NCBI GenBank assembly: GCA_958449715.1
Contig: CAUDIU010000008.1
Span: forward strand, 1 to 36,794
Direction of reading: 5' to 3'
Source: an uncultured Clostridium sp.
GTDB lineage: Bacteria > Cyanobacteriota > Vampirovibrionia > Gastranaerophilales > Gastranaerophilaceae
Length of the DNA stretch: 36,794 nucleotides
A program made the position numbers and the translations under genes. Under the pieces are notes generated by a model. It made no database searches. It was not told the origin of the DNA and was given only the letters and a program-made list of their open reading frames with translations. Shown piece after piece: positions 1-8,173 of this stretch; the stretch's first letter is position 1; every line of letters starts with the position of its first letter.

Positions 1-14
1 TAAAATATCAACAA

Positions 15-48
15 AAAAAATTTTGCCATGATAGCAAAAAAATTTTTT
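15..48 (+). terminator. Possible rho-independent terminator of a gene left of the window
   Basis: A short stem TTTTGC (21-26) / GCAAAA (34-39) is flanked by an A-run on the left and a T-run (43-48) on the right. This looks like the end of a rightward gene lying before the window. The stem is short and the sequence is nearly all A/T, so the call is tentative. Confidence 0.35.
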
Positions 49-78
49 AGGATTTTTTTATGAAAAGGAGAAAAAATT

Positions 79-1755
79 ATGAAAATATACAACATCACCC
101 CTATAAAAATCGATATTACAAATAATAAAAATAAACAATACAAAACAAATGTCATTAATAATACTCAAACAGAAAAATACGGAAAACTTCCAACTACCAG
201 TCAATATTTAGCATTCACCGGTGGTTACAGTTTGGACTTAGGGCAAACTATAAAACAGCTAGACAAACTCGCTCAAAAAAATTCATCAGTTTACCCACCA
301 AACATTAGGGAATGGGCTGGAATGATTTTAGAAGAAGGGAATAAAACCAAAGAAACCCTCATTTCTATTCACAAAAAATATTTTGCAAATTTAAAAGAAT
401 GTTTCAGTTTAGATGAAATAAAATCTAAATTTCCAGAATTTAAAGACGTAATTTCATCAGACAATGCAAAAATTTCTAAAGGTTCATTTATAGACAAATT
501 CCAAAAAGGTGAACTTGAATTTTTTGATAATGATGAAGATTTATCTGTTCAGTTAATTAAATTATACTGGGGAGAAGGATTTTCTCTTAATGACTTAAAA
601 AAATATGCAGACGGCCAAGATCTATATTACACAATGACCAAATTACAAATTCCAACAGCTAACAGAGATTATGGACATGTACTAAAATTCTCAGATCCTG
701 AATATAATGAAAGATTAACTCGCGAAATGACAGAAAAACGTTTGGCAGCTTTGGATAGAAAAGCACAAATGCAAGACGGAGAACCTGTATATATTAAACG
801 AGGTCCGCTATCTGCTGAACACAGACAAAAAATTTCAGAAGGATTAAAAAAATTCTACCAGCAAAATCCTGAAAGAATTTACGACATGTCTGAAAGACAA
901 AAAGAATTCTACCGCCAAAATCCAGAAAAATCAGAAGAATTAACCCTTGTGTTAAACAAGGCTTGGAATATTTTTGGTGCTGACAGAATTAAAGCTGCAA
1001 TGAGCAAATTTATGAAATCAAAAGGAGTAAAATCTTTTGACCCTGAAAGAAATCCTATAGATATGCCTAAAGAACAATCAAAATTATTAAAACAATTCTG
1101 GGGAACAAATGAATGGGCAAGAAAATCTTTCTCAAAAAATATGGAATTCGCATGGAAAAAAGTAAAAGAAGACATGGATAAATTTTATATTGTCGACATA
1201 ACCCCTGAAGGTTTTAAAACAAAATTTTATCAATGGGCTAAAGAAAAAAATCTAAATTTAGATCATCTTGATTTTAATTTCAAAATTTATAAATACAAAC
1301 ACGAACTTGATTCAGGTAATGGCATAGAATTAAGTAAATATACTCCAAAATTTATAGATGAATACTATGAAAAAGTTCATATTGACCAAAGCAATGTAAT
1401 GGCAAATACTTATATGCTTTCACTAATGAATATATCAAAAGACCTAAAAAATATATCTAAAAAACCTAATTTATCATCTGAAACACAAAAAACTATAGAG
1501 TTATCAAGACACCTGATAAAAGAACTACTATTTGAACAAGGTGAAGGACTTCTAAGAAAAGTAAGAACATTTGATGCTATTGAAATTCAAGAAATTTACA
1601 GATCTGTTTTAACCTTGTTTTTCAAATTAGATAATGCTGAAAGATTTATAGAATTATTTAAAAAACACCTTGACAGTGCCTATATTACTGTCGAAAAACG
1701 TCAAGGTAAACCAATGATGATAGATAAAGATATGCTTATAGGCGTATTAAAATAA
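79..1755 (+). CDS. Unknown 558-aa protein with a NUMOD3-like motif
   Basis: The function is not recognised. The start follows a good ribosome site (AAAGGAG, about 10 bases upstream). The N-terminus is Asn/Lys-rich and carries a Phe-Thr-Gly-Gly element near residue 47, like the Phe-x-Gly elements at the starts of other proteins here. Around residues 245-285 lies a motif resembling NUMOD3 (LSAEHRQKISEG), a DNA-binding element of homing endonucleases. It runs straight into two copies of a (K/R)xFYxQNPE element. No GIY-YIG or HNH nuclease motif is visible, so this is not an obvious homing enzyme. The rest is charged and mostly helical, with no signal peptide or membrane segment. It stands alone between a possible upstream terminator and the lpxA promoter region. 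A DNA- or RNA-binding role is inference only. Confidence 0.8.
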   Translation: MKIYNITPIKIDITNNKNKQYKTNVINNTQTEKYGKLPTTSQYLAFTGGYSLDLGQTIKQLDKLAQKNSSVYPPNIREWAGMILEEGNKTKETLISIHKKYFANLKECFSLDEIKSKFPEFKDVISSDNAKISKGSFIDKFQKGELEFFDNDEDLSVQLIKLYWGEGFSLNDLKKYADGQDLYYTMTKLQIPTANRDYGHVLKFSDPEYNERLTREMTEKRLAALDRKAQMQDGEPVYIKRGPLSAEHRQKISEGLKKFYQQNPERIYDMSERQKEFYRQNPEKSEELTLVLNKAWNIFGADRIKAAMSKFMKSKGVKSFDPERNPIDMPKEQSKLLKQFWGTNEWARKSFSKNMEFAWKKVKEDMDKFYIVDITPEGFKTKFYQWAKEKNLNLDHLDFNFKIYKYKHELDSGNGIELSKYTPKFIDEYYEKVHIDQSNVMANTYMLSLMNISKDLKNISKKPNLSSETQKTIELSRHLIKELLFEQGEGLLRKVRTFDAIEIQEIYRSVLTLFFKLDNAERFIELFKKHLDSAYITVEKRQGKPMMIDKDMLIGVLK

Positions 1756-1789
1756 TATAAAAATCCACGACATTTCCTCAACTTTGTAC

Positions 1790-1889
1790 TATAATTGAAA
1801 CATTAAGTAGAAGAGAGGGTAAAAAACGGAGGCAAAGCCTCTGACTAAAAAATAACAAGTAACACAAAATTGATAAAGAGGGTAAAAAG
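1790..1889 (+). promoter_or_regulatory. lpxA promoter -10 and untranslated leader
   Basis: A perfect TATAAT lies at 1790-1795, about 95 bases before the lpxA start, with no convincing -35 box. The leader then holds a hairpin GGAGGC/GCCTCT (1828-1833/1837-1842) with a three-base loop. It also contains two copies of a purine block, AGAGGGTAAAAA. The second copy is the lpxA ribosome site; the first has no start codon behind it. The hairpin has no T-run, so it is not a terminator. Confidence 0.4.
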
Positions 1890-2696
1890 ATGATAGACAA
1901 AACCGCAATTATTCACCCATCAGCAAAAATTGCAGATGATGCAATTATCGGACCATACGTAGTAATAGGTGAAAACGTTACAATCGGACACAGAACAAGA
2001 GTAATTTCTAATGCTCATATTGAATTTGCAGAAATCGGCGATGATTGTACAATCTCACCATTTGCAACAATCGGCTCTGAACCGCAAGATTTGGGGTACA
2101 AAGGCGAAGCTACAAAAGTTGTAATCGGAGACGGAACAATTATTAAAGAAAACGTAACAGTTCACAGAGGTGCAGCTTGCGGTGATTTTACTACAAGAAT
2201 TGGGAAAAAATGTCTTTTAATGGTTGGCTCACACGTTGCTCATAACTGTGTTTTAGATGACCAAGTTATTTTAGCAAACTTGGTAACTTTAGGCGGACAC
2301 GTTCATGTCGGCTTTGGAGCATTTGTAGGAGGAATGAGCGTATTCCATCAAAACATCAGAATAGGTGATATGGCAATTATTAGCGGTTTCTCTGCTTCAC
2401 GTCAAGATATTCTTCCATATTCAAAAGGCGAAGGCAGACCACCTGTTCCACGCGGATTAAACGTAATAGCGATGAAACGTCGTGGAGTTCCTCAAGAAAT
2501 AAGAACTGCTACAAATGAAGCTTTCAAATTATTAATTTCAGAAGAATACAACACATCACAAGCTATCGAAAAAATTAAAGCTGAAATTCCAATGAATGAA
2601 TATATTGAAAAAATGATTGAATTCATTCAAACATCTAAACGAGGAGTGCTTTTAAAAACTCACAAATCAGGGCATGAATCATTACAAGATGAATAA
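1890..2696 (+). CDS. lpxA: UDP-N-acetylglucosamine O-acyltransferase LpxA
   Basis: This enzyme catalyses the first step of lipid A synthesis: it moves a 3-hydroxyacyl chain from acyl carrier protein to the 3-OH of UDP-GlcNAc in the cytoplasm. The first ~180 residues are hexapeptide repeats (V/I-I-G spaced by six), as expected for a left-handed beta-helix. The catalytic-loop signature around residues 111-120 (VGSHVAHNC) puts the catalytic His at about 118. The C-terminal helical domain (GLNVIAMKRRG onward) matches the LpxA trimer fold. The 268-aa length is normal for the family. The ribosome site is AGAGGGT. The gene stands alone, without the common neighbours fabZ, lpxD or lpxB, and ends in a strong hairpin terminator. 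Its presence indicates a two-membrane cell envelope. Confidence 0.96.
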   Translation: MIDKTAIIHPSAKIADDAIIGPYVVIGENVTIGHRTRVISNAHIEFAEIGDDCTISPFATIGSEPQDLGYKGEATKVVIGDGTIIKENVTVHRGAACGDFTTRIGKKCLLMVGSHVAHNCVLDDQVILANLVTLGGHVHVGFGAFVGGMSVFHQNIRIGDMAIISGFSASRQDILPYSKGEGRPPVPRGLNVIAMKRRGVPQEIRTATNEAFKLLISEEYNTSQAIEKIKAEIPMNEYIEKMIEFIQTSKRGVLLKTHKSGHESLQDE

Positions 2697-2726
2697 ATTT
2701 TCTATAAATAGAATACTACAATAACT

Positions 2727-2784
2727 AAAAAGCATCGTTATAAATCTCAAATATTTTGATATAAAATTATAATGATGCTTTTTT
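2727..2784 (+). terminator. Long hairpin terminator after lpxA
   Basis: A 17-bp inverted repeat pairs 2727-2743 with 2767-2783, with one G-T wobble. It starts with an A-run and ends in a T-run, so it can act on both strands. The 23-base loop holds a smaller stem (TCAAA/TTTGA). It separates lpxA from the aminopeptidase unit. Confidence 0.85.
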
Positions 2785-2808
2785 AAACTAATATAAATAG
2801 GAGAAATT

Positions 2809-3915
2809 ATGCAAAAAACAATTTGGGAAAAATATGCAGAAGTTTTAGTCGACTACTCAACTAACGTTCAAAAAGGCGATTTAGTACAAATAAGAGCAAC
2901 AAGCATTTACGCAAAAGATTTGGTAAAAGCTGTTTATAAAAGAGTAATTCAAAAAGGTGCTCATCCGATTGTAAGAACATCTTTTGAAGACATGTCAGAT
3001 ATTTTTATTAAATACGCTTCAGATGAACAACTTGATTTCATCGACCCAATTGTAAAAATGGAATATGAAACCATTGATAAATTCATTTCAATCGGAGCTC
3101 CTATGAATACAAAAAATATGGCTCGTGCTGATTTAACAAAACTTTCAAGACGTTCAAAAGCATCTCAAGGATTATCAAAAACTCTTATGGAACGTTCTGC
3201 TAAAGGTGAAGCAAGCTGGGTTGTAGCAGATGTACCAACACACGCATTGGCACAAGAAGCTAAAATGTCTTTTGATGAATATTCAGAATTTTTATTCAAT
3301 TCCTGCTACTTAAACTTAGACGATCCTGTTGCAAAATTGCGTGAACTTGATGAAAAACAAACAAGATTAGCTAATTATCTAAATAATGTCAAAAAAATAA
3401 GAATTGTCGGCGAAAAAACTGATATTACATTCGGAGTCGAAGGCAGAAAATGGATTAGCTGTTCAGGAATAAATAATTATCCTGACGGTGAAATATTTAC
3501 ATCTCCTGTAGAAAATGATATAAATGGCGAAATTTATTTTGATTTCCCTCAAAATTATCGAGGAAACTCTGCTACAGGGGTACATTTATGGATTGAAAAC
3601 GGACAGATTGTGAAATTTGAAGCCGATACAGGAAAAGATTACCTAGAAGCAATGTTCAACATGGACGAAGGCTCAAAAGGCATTGGAGAAATTGCAATCG
3701 GAACTAATGATGAAATTCAAGAAGTTACCGGAAATATTCTGTTTGATGAAAAAATCGGAGGTTCAATCCATATGGCAGTCGGAGCATCATACCCTGAGAC
3801 AGGCGGGAAAAACGTTTCAGGACTTCACTGGGATATGATTAAAAACATGAAACATAATTCAGCAATATATGCAGATGATAAACTGATTTATGAGAACGGA
3901 AAATTTATCATATGA
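2809..3915 (+). CDS. M29 family (thermophilic-type) metallo-aminopeptidase
   Basis: This is a cytoplasmic aminopeptidase of family M29 (PepS/AmpS/AmpT type), which removes N-terminal residues from peptides with a two-metal centre. The C-terminal third carries the ordered metal-ligand signature of the family: GEIAIG (Glu), then LFDEKIGGSIHMAVG (Glu and His), a Tyr shortly after in ASYPETGG, and LHWDMI (His and Asp) near the end. At 368 aa it is somewhat shorter than the ~410 aa typical of the family, with the loss probably in the N-terminal domain. The ribosome site (AGGAG) is 7 bases upstream. The TGA stop overlaps the next ATG (ATGA), so the acetyltransferase downstream is probably translationally coupled. 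The physiological substrate cannot be read from the sequence. Confidence 0.92.
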   Translation: MQKTIWEKYAEVLVDYSTNVQKGDLVQIRATSIYAKDLVKAVYKRVIQKGAHPIVRTSFEDMSDIFIKYASDEQLDFIDPIVKMEYETIDKFISIGAPMNTKNMARADLTKLSRRSKASQGLSKTLMERSAKGEASWVVADVPTHALAQEAKMSFDEYSEFLFNSCYLNLDDPVAKLRELDEKQTRLANYLNNVKKIRIVGEKTDITFGVEGRKWISCSGINNYPDGEIFTSPVENDINGEIYFDFPQNYRGNSATGVHLWIENGQIVKFEADTGKDYLEAMFNMDEGSKGIGEIAIGTNDEIQEVTGNILFDEKIGGSIHMAVGASYPETGGKNVSGLHWDMIKNMKHNSAIYADDKLIYENGKFII

Positions 3916-4490
3916 TAGTAAGAAATTTTTTAAATAGCGATATTGAAAAAGCATCACAAATTACCCACACAGTCTGGGGTAATTTGTATGCTTCTGAAAG
4001 TGCTGATTTACAAAAACTCATTTATGATTTTACACTTGAATATTACTATTTGAATAAAAATTTTTCCTTCGCACTTGATGATGACGGATTGTGCGGGCTA
4101 ATCTTTGCTTCATCAAAAACAGATAAAAATTCAATAACAGATAAATATAAGAATAAAATTTCATCATTCAACGAAAAAGACAAAAAAACAGCTCTAAATC
4201 TCTTTGATTACGTTGAAAATACAGGCAAAGAGGTTAAAAAAGTTATGAATGATGATGATCTTATGATGGGACTTTTCATAAGCAGAAAAAAAGGCGGCGG
4301 GAAAATGCTTCTGTCAAAACTCAAAGAAACCGCAATTGCTAACGAAATAAAAAATATTTATCTTTGGACTGATACAACTTGTGATTTTGACTACTATCAA
4401 AAAAATAATTTTACGCTCGTTAAAGAATTTGAATGTATTGTAAATAACAAAAAAATCAACACATTAATTTTCAAAAAACCATTATCATAA
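3912..4490 (+). CDS. GNAT-family N-acetyltransferase
   Basis: This is a predicted acetyl-CoA-dependent acetyltransferase. The acetyl-CoA pyrophosphate loop (motif A) is visible near residues 117-140: LMMGLFISRKKGGGKMLL, with the R-x-x-G-x-G core. A C-terminal beta-strand pattern (DYYQKNNFTLV) is typical of the fold. The N-terminus is shaped like other members that begin MIxRxxxxxD. The start overlaps the aminopeptidase stop by four bases (ATGA), which points to coupled expression and perhaps a peptide or amino-acid substrate. The substrate is otherwise unknown. The length of 192 aa is normal. Confidence 0.85.
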   Translation: MIVRNFLNSDIEKASQITHTVWGNLYASESADLQKLIYDFTLEYYYLNKNFSFALDDDGLCGLIFASSKTDKNSITDKYKNKISSFNEKDKKTALNLFDYVENTGKEVKKVMNDDDLMMGLFISRKKGGGKMLLSKLKETAIANEIKNIYLWTDTTCDFDYYQKNNFTLVKEFECIVNNKKINTLIFKKPLS

Positions 4491-4505
4491 AATAAAGGAG
4501 TAATT

Positions 4506-4847
4506 ATGATAAAAATTTCACCTGATTTATCCTCACCTGTTGCAAAAAGATTAGGCCAATTAAAATCCGATTTAGTATTTTCTGCAGCTACAGGAAACTA
4601 TAAAGGATTTAAAACTGCAATGAAAGAACACGCTAAATTAGCAGTAGATAATTTTGAATTATCAAAAGCAGTTAAAGCACCTGAAATAAAAGCTCCTCTA
4701 TTTTCCAAAACAGGAATGAGAATGTTTAAAGTTTGGTTTTTAAATCTTTTCAGAATAAAAACTCCTGAAGAAAAACTTTTAAAACAAATGGGTAAACAAG
4801 AAAAATTAAAACGTGAAGCTCAAAAATACATGAGCAATAGAGTTTAA
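4506..4847 (+). CDS. Small basic hypothetical protein
   Basis: The function is not recognised. The 113-aa product is lysine-rich and mostly helical. The last ~35 residues (EEKLLKQMGKQEKLKREAQ) look like a basic amphipathic helix or short coiled coil. There is no signal peptide and no clear membrane segment; the stretch FKVWFLNLFRI near residue 77 is only briefly hydrophobic. A strong ribosome site (AAAGGAG) supports the start. It lies 15 bases after the acetyltransferase and is probably the last gene of that unit. Its stop codon abuts the stop of the convergent XRE gene with no spacer. Confidence 0.75.
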   Translation: MIKISPDLSSPVAKRLGQLKSDLVFSAATGNYKGFKTAMKEHAKLAVDNFELSKAVKAPEIKAPLFSKTGMRMFKVWFLNLFRIKTPEEKLLKQMGKQEKLKREAQKYMSNRV

Positions 4848-5069
4848 TTAATCAGGTTCATATCTGAACAAATCGTTAGGAGTACAATCCAGAGCAAAAC
4901 ACAATTTGTTCAAAGTTTCAAATTTTATACCTTTAACTTCATCTTTATAAATTCTATCTAATACATGTCTATCAATGCCAGAAATTTTAGTAATTTCACG
5001 CTTAGACATCTTTTTTATTCCCATATATTCAGAAACTCTATTTTTAATCATGGTATCTATACTAACCAT
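4848..5069 (-). CDS. XRE (Cro/C1)-type transcriptional regulator, 73 aa
   Basis: This is a single-domain DNA-binding protein. The helix-turn-helix is clear: SKREITKISGIDRHVLDRIYK, then LNKLCFALDCTPNDLFRYEPD at the end, the ending typical of the HTH_26-like subgroup of XRE proteins. No effector domain is present. No ribosome site is seen before this ATG; an internal ATG at 5051 is a possible alternative start. It diverges from a 71-aa gene, and the 95-bp gap between them holds a palindrome that could be its operator. It may regulate itself and its neighbour. A toxin-antitoxin role is possible but no toxin fold is recognisable. Confidence 0.85.
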   Translation of the reverse strand: MVSIDTMIKNRVSEYMGIKKMSKREITKISGIDRHVLDRIYKDEVKGIKFETLNKLCFALDCTPNDLFRYEPD

Positions 5070-5102
5070 TTTTATTAAAACTTACATTAAAAGTTTATTT
5101 TA

Positions 5103-5116
5103 TAGCCAAATGGCTA
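5103..5116. promoter_or_regulatory. Candidate operator palindrome for the XRE regulator
   Basis: A perfect 5-bp dyad, TAGCC-AAAT-GGCTA, lies in the divergent promoter region between the XRE gene and the 71-aa gene. Short dyads of this size are typical binding sites of Cro/C1-type dimers. The assignment comes from position only. Confidence 0.45.
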
Positions 5117-5164
5117 ATATACTTACCACTTATCTTAATGTATATTAATATCGGAGGTTAGAAA

Positions 5165-5380
5165 ATGATTGATGAAAAAACTAAAACTATCGGAATTATT
5201 GAGAGTGCTGCAGTTGAACTGAAAAGTTTGATAGATATTGCCCAAACTTTTACCGATGGAAAATCTGATAATAATGATATTAAAGAAATTGATTTTTGCT
5301 TATCCAAAATGGAAGAACATATTTTTAAACTGAACAATTTATTCCAAAACGGAAATATCGAAAAACTTCTTAATTCCTAA
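5165..5380 (+). CDS. Small acidic helical hypothetical protein
   Basis: The function is not recognised. The 71-aa product is acidic and predicted to be mainly helical, with heptad-like hydrophobic spacing (IIESAAVELKSLIDIA; FCLSKMEEHIFKLNNLF). That pattern could support dimerisation or partner binding. An excellent ribosome site (CGGAGG) lies 8 bases before the ATG. It is divergent from the XRE gene and probably shares its regulation. It ends one base before the end of convergent holB. Confidence 0.65.
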   Translation: MIDEKTKTIGIIESAAVELKSLIDIAQTFTDGKSDNNDIKEIDFCLSKMEEHIFKLNNLFQNGNIEKLLNS

Positions 5381-5381
5381 T

Positions 5382-6242
5382 TCACAATATCAATTTGAAA
5401 CTTAATGTTTCAATTATCGTTTGGATATTAATATTCAAGCGATATTCTTTTTTAGCTGTCTCAACTGCTTTTATATCAGAAATCAATTTTACTTTTAAAG
5501 CCATGTTATCAAGATTTGATTTTAAAAGCGCTTCCAAGTAATTTTGCATTTGAGTAAAAACTTCTAAAGGATCAACCATTTTTGCAATATCAAGAATTTT
5601 GTCGTTGAAATCCAAAACTTCATTACGTTCCAATTCCAAATATCCGTCCATCGCATCTTTGACTAAAGAATAATCTCTATCCTCATCTTTCATAGATGGG
5701 ACATAAAAACATTGTGCTCTTGATACAACAGTTGTAATAACATCTGATTTATCTTTTGTGAGAAAGAAAAATGTAGTATTTGAAGGCGGTTCTTCAAAAG
5801 TTTTCAAAAGCGCATTTGCAGCATCTGATTGAAAATTCTGCTGATTCAACCCTTGCAAATTTCCCTCTTTATCTTTATCACAGAAGATTAAAACTCTATG
5901 ATAATCAGAGGTTACAAGCAAATCATTTTTAATCATTCTTGCCTGATCTATTGAAATAACAGTTTTTGATGTATCGTCAGAAGGTTTGTTATCAACTTTT
6001 GAGATTGTCAAAACTGCGGGGTGATTATTTTCTCTAATCCATTTGCAATTCAAACACTGACAACTTTCAGTATGATCACCTGTGCAATTTAACATTCTTG
6101 CAATTTCAAGTGCCAAATCATACTGAGCTTGAATATCTGAACCATAGAATAAAATACAGTGTGCAATATTTTTTTGACCTGCTTTTATTCCACTATTAAA
6201 ATATTTCATCAAAAACGGATATTCTTTATCTAAAGAGTGCAT
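5382..6242 (-). CDS. holB: DNA polymerase III delta-prime subunit
   Basis: This is a clamp-loader subunit of the replicative DNA polymerase. It belongs to the DnaX/HolB AAA+ group but lacks a usable Walker A (HCILFYGSDIQAQ instead of GxxGxGK), as expected for delta-prime. A zinc-binding Cys cluster is present at residues 53, 61, 63 and 66. Other family landmarks are ANALLKTFEEPP (sensor region) and VVSRAQ in place of the usual SRC arginine-finger motif. I place the start at the ATG at 6242 (MHSLDKEYP), because a ribosome site (GAGGTGG) sits 4 bases upstream; the open frame continues to 6299 but lacks such support. The gene overlaps the end of holA by 17 bases. At 286 aa it is slightly short. 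Confidence 0.9.
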   Translation of the reverse strand: MHSLDKEYPFLMKYFNSGIKAGQKNIAHCILFYGSDIQAQYDLALEIARMLNCTGDHTESCQCLNCKWIRENNHPAVLTISKVDNKPSDDTSKTVISIDQARMIKNDLLVTSDYHRVLIFCDKDKEGNLQGLNQQNFQSDAANALLKTFEEPPSNTTFFFLTKDKSDVITTVVSRAQCFYVPSMKDEDRDYSLVKDAMDGYLELERNEVLDFNDKILDIAKMVDPLEVFTQMQNYLEALLKSNLDNMALKVKLISDIKAVETAKKEYRLNINIQTIIETLSFKLIL

Positions 6243-7182
6243 TTTCCACCTCTTTTTCAACATCAAAGGCAAGACCTGACTTAATCCGATATTCAGCATC
6301 AGTCAAGTTTTCTTTTAGTCTTACTAAATCTTTAAGATTAGTTTTTTTCAATTTTTGCAAATTCAATTTAACTACATATTCATGCATTCCTGTCATTCTA
6401 GACAATTCCATAGGTGTAGCACTTTGAGCCTTTGCTTTTAGAATTATCCAGCGTCTTAGCATTGTCTGTAATGTAGATAAAATTTCAAGAGGATAGCGAG
6501 TATCAAGTAATTTTCGATACTCCAAAAGAGCTCTATCTTTTTGGTTTTCCATCAAAAAGTCAGAAAATGCAAACAAATCTTCATTGGAAATACAAATTTC
6601 CCTTACCATTGGAACAGTAACTGTATCATTTGGATATGCGAAAAGTTTGAGTTTATCAAGCTCTCCGTCTATTTGACGAAGATTATTTCCTATTTGTGCA
6701 ATTATTGCTGTAAGTGCATCTTTTTCAAATTTTATACCCTTTGACTTACCTTGTTTAATAATCCAACTTTCCAATTCAGCTGTTTTATAAGTTGGAATTA
6801 AAGGACATTCCATTGAATTAAATTTTTTCAGAAGTTTAAAAAACTTTTTACGGCTATCGAGTTTTTTCCCCTCATTTCTCGGTAACTGTGCGACAAAAAC
6901 AATGTCTAAATTTTCATTATTACCCTCTAGTGCATTTTCAATTTCTTTTATTTCTTTGTCTTCAAAAGATTTTGAAAAATAATCAAGGCAATTAATTACA
7001 ATAAGCATTTTACCAAACATCATAGGCTGAGAACGGAGTATTGAAATTAAATCGGGAAACTTAGGGTTGTCGTAAGTTTTGAAAGACATTTCAAGAAAAT
7101 TCTTATCGAGCCCTTTTTTTAATTTCCCGATTTCCTGTTCAATATTATAATCTTCTTCACCGTAAAAAAAGTATACTGCCAT
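6226..7182 (-). CDS. holA: DNA polymerase III delta subunit
   Basis: This is the clamp-loader subunit that opens the beta sliding clamp. The N-terminus (MAVYFFYGEEDYNIEQEI) matches the family opening pattern of a hydrophobic strand followed by G-x-(E/D)-x-x-(L/I). Further landmarks are LRSQPMMFGKMLIVIN, the AELESWI region, and an internal LRQIDGELDKLKLF segment, followed by the all-helical C-terminal collar domain. The 318-aa length fits. The start is taken as the ATG at 7182; an in-frame TTG at 7200 would overlap the glucokinase gene, and neither has a clear ribosome site. It lies in a leftward cluster glucokinase-holA-holB, 7 bases after the glucokinase stop, so it is probably co-transcribed. 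Confidence 0.9.
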   Translation of the reverse strand: MAVYFFYGEEDYNIEQEIGKLKKGLDKNFLEMSFKTYDNPKFPDLISILRSQPMMFGKMLIVINCLDYFSKSFEDKEIKEIENALEGNNENLDIVFVAQLPRNEGKKLDSRKKFFKLLKKFNSMECPLIPTYKTAELESWIIKQGKSKGIKFEKDALTAIIAQIGNNLRQIDGELDKLKLFAYPNDTVTVPMVREICISNEDLFAFSDFLMENQKDRALLEYRKLLDTRYPLEILSTLQTMLRRWIILKAKAQSATPMELSRMTGMHEYVVKLNLQKLKKTNLKDLVRLKENLTDAEYRIKSGLAFDVEKEVENALFR

Positions 7183-7189
7183 AATTTTT

Positions 7190-8143
7190 TTATGATTCAA
7201 TTAAAAGACTTGCACCTATCACACCTGCATTATTACCAAGTTGAGCCGGTACAACTTCTACAACAGAACCTGCAACTTTCATTGCACGTTTCAATAGTGT
7301 TTCTTTAAGCGGATTTAATAAGATATCTCCAGCTTCAGCAACACCACCGCCTACAATAATTCTTTCAGGGTTAAGCAAGTTTACAACACTTGCCATACCG
7401 ATTCCGATATATTCACCCATAATTGTGAAAATTCTTTGAGCAACAGGATCACCTGCTTTTGCAGCTTCGCAAACTATATAAGGGGTAATAGCACCGCCAT
7501 TTGCCATTTCTCTGAATTTAGCAGATTTTCCACCTTTAATATATTCATTTGCCATAGCAACAATTGAAGGTCCTGAAGCAAATGCTTCCAAACAGCCTGT
7601 ATCACCACAACCACAAAGAGGGCCGCCATTCATTTCTAATTTGATATGACCGATTTCTCCGGCAGCATTTGATGCACCGCGTACAAGTTTTCCGTTTACA
7701 ATCAAACCTGATCCGATACCTGTACCTACTGTGATACAAATAAGATTTTCACAACCTTTGCCTGCACCGTAATTTAATTCACCTAAAGCAGCACATCTAA
7801 CATCATTATCAACACGTGTTGGAATATGGAATTCATCTTCAATTAATTTTGCAATAGGAACTTCAACCCAACCCGGAATATTTGGAGCATTTCTTACAAT
7901 CCCTGCTTTATAATCAACTTGACCAGGGAAACCAAATCCAATACCTTCAATATCTTTTGTAGACAATTTAGTTTCTGTCAACAAATCATGAATAGCTTGT
8001 TTTATATTATTTACTGTATATTCATAGCCTAATTCTGCACGTGTAGGCACCGAATTTGAATAGATAATACTTCCCTTGTCATCAACAAGAGCTATTTTAA
8101 CATTAGTACCACCTACATCAATTCCAATTCTATTCTTTCCCAT
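7190..8143 (-). CDS. glk: ROK-family sugar kinase, probable glucokinase
   Basis: This enzyme phosphorylates glucose with ATP in the cytoplasm at the head of glycolysis. The phosphate-binding motif is GIDVGGTNVKIAL (residues 7-19). The catalytic Asp is about residue 114 in VDNDVRCAALGE. The ROK zinc site is complete: His166 (EIGHIKL) with Cys177, Cys179 and Cys184 in CGCGDTGCLEA. The 317-aa length is typical of bacterial glucokinases of this family. Specificity for glucose over ManNAc or fructose is inferred. The ribosome site AAGGGAG supports the start. A TATAAT at 8174-8179 lies about 30 bases upstream, at the edge of an inverted-repeat element. The divergent neighbour is PPi-phosphofructokinase, so two glycolytic kinases flank the same control region. 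Confidence 0.9.
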   Translation of the reverse strand: MGKNRIGIDVGGTNVKIALVDDKGSIIYSNSVPTRAELGYEYTVNNIKQAIHDLLTETKLSTKDIEGIGFGFPGQVDYKAGIVRNAPNIPGWVEVPIAKLIEDEFHIPTRVDNDVRCAALGELNYGAGKGCENLICITVGTGIGSGLIVNGKLVRGASNAAGEIGHIKLEMNGGPLCGCGDTGCLEAFASGPSIVAMANEYIKGGKSAKFREMANGGAITPYIVCEAAKAGDPVAQRIFTIMGEYIGIGMASVVNLLNPERIIVGGGVAEAGDILLNPLKETLLKRAMKVAGSVVEVVPAQLGNNAGVIGASLLIES

Positions 8144-8173
8144 TTTATAATCTCCCTTTATCTGGCTGTAAAT

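Noticed and set aside
4848..5380. Classical toxin-antitoxin operon
   Set aside because: The genes are divergent, not co-directional, and no toxin fold (RelE, HigB, HipA, Fic) can be recognised.
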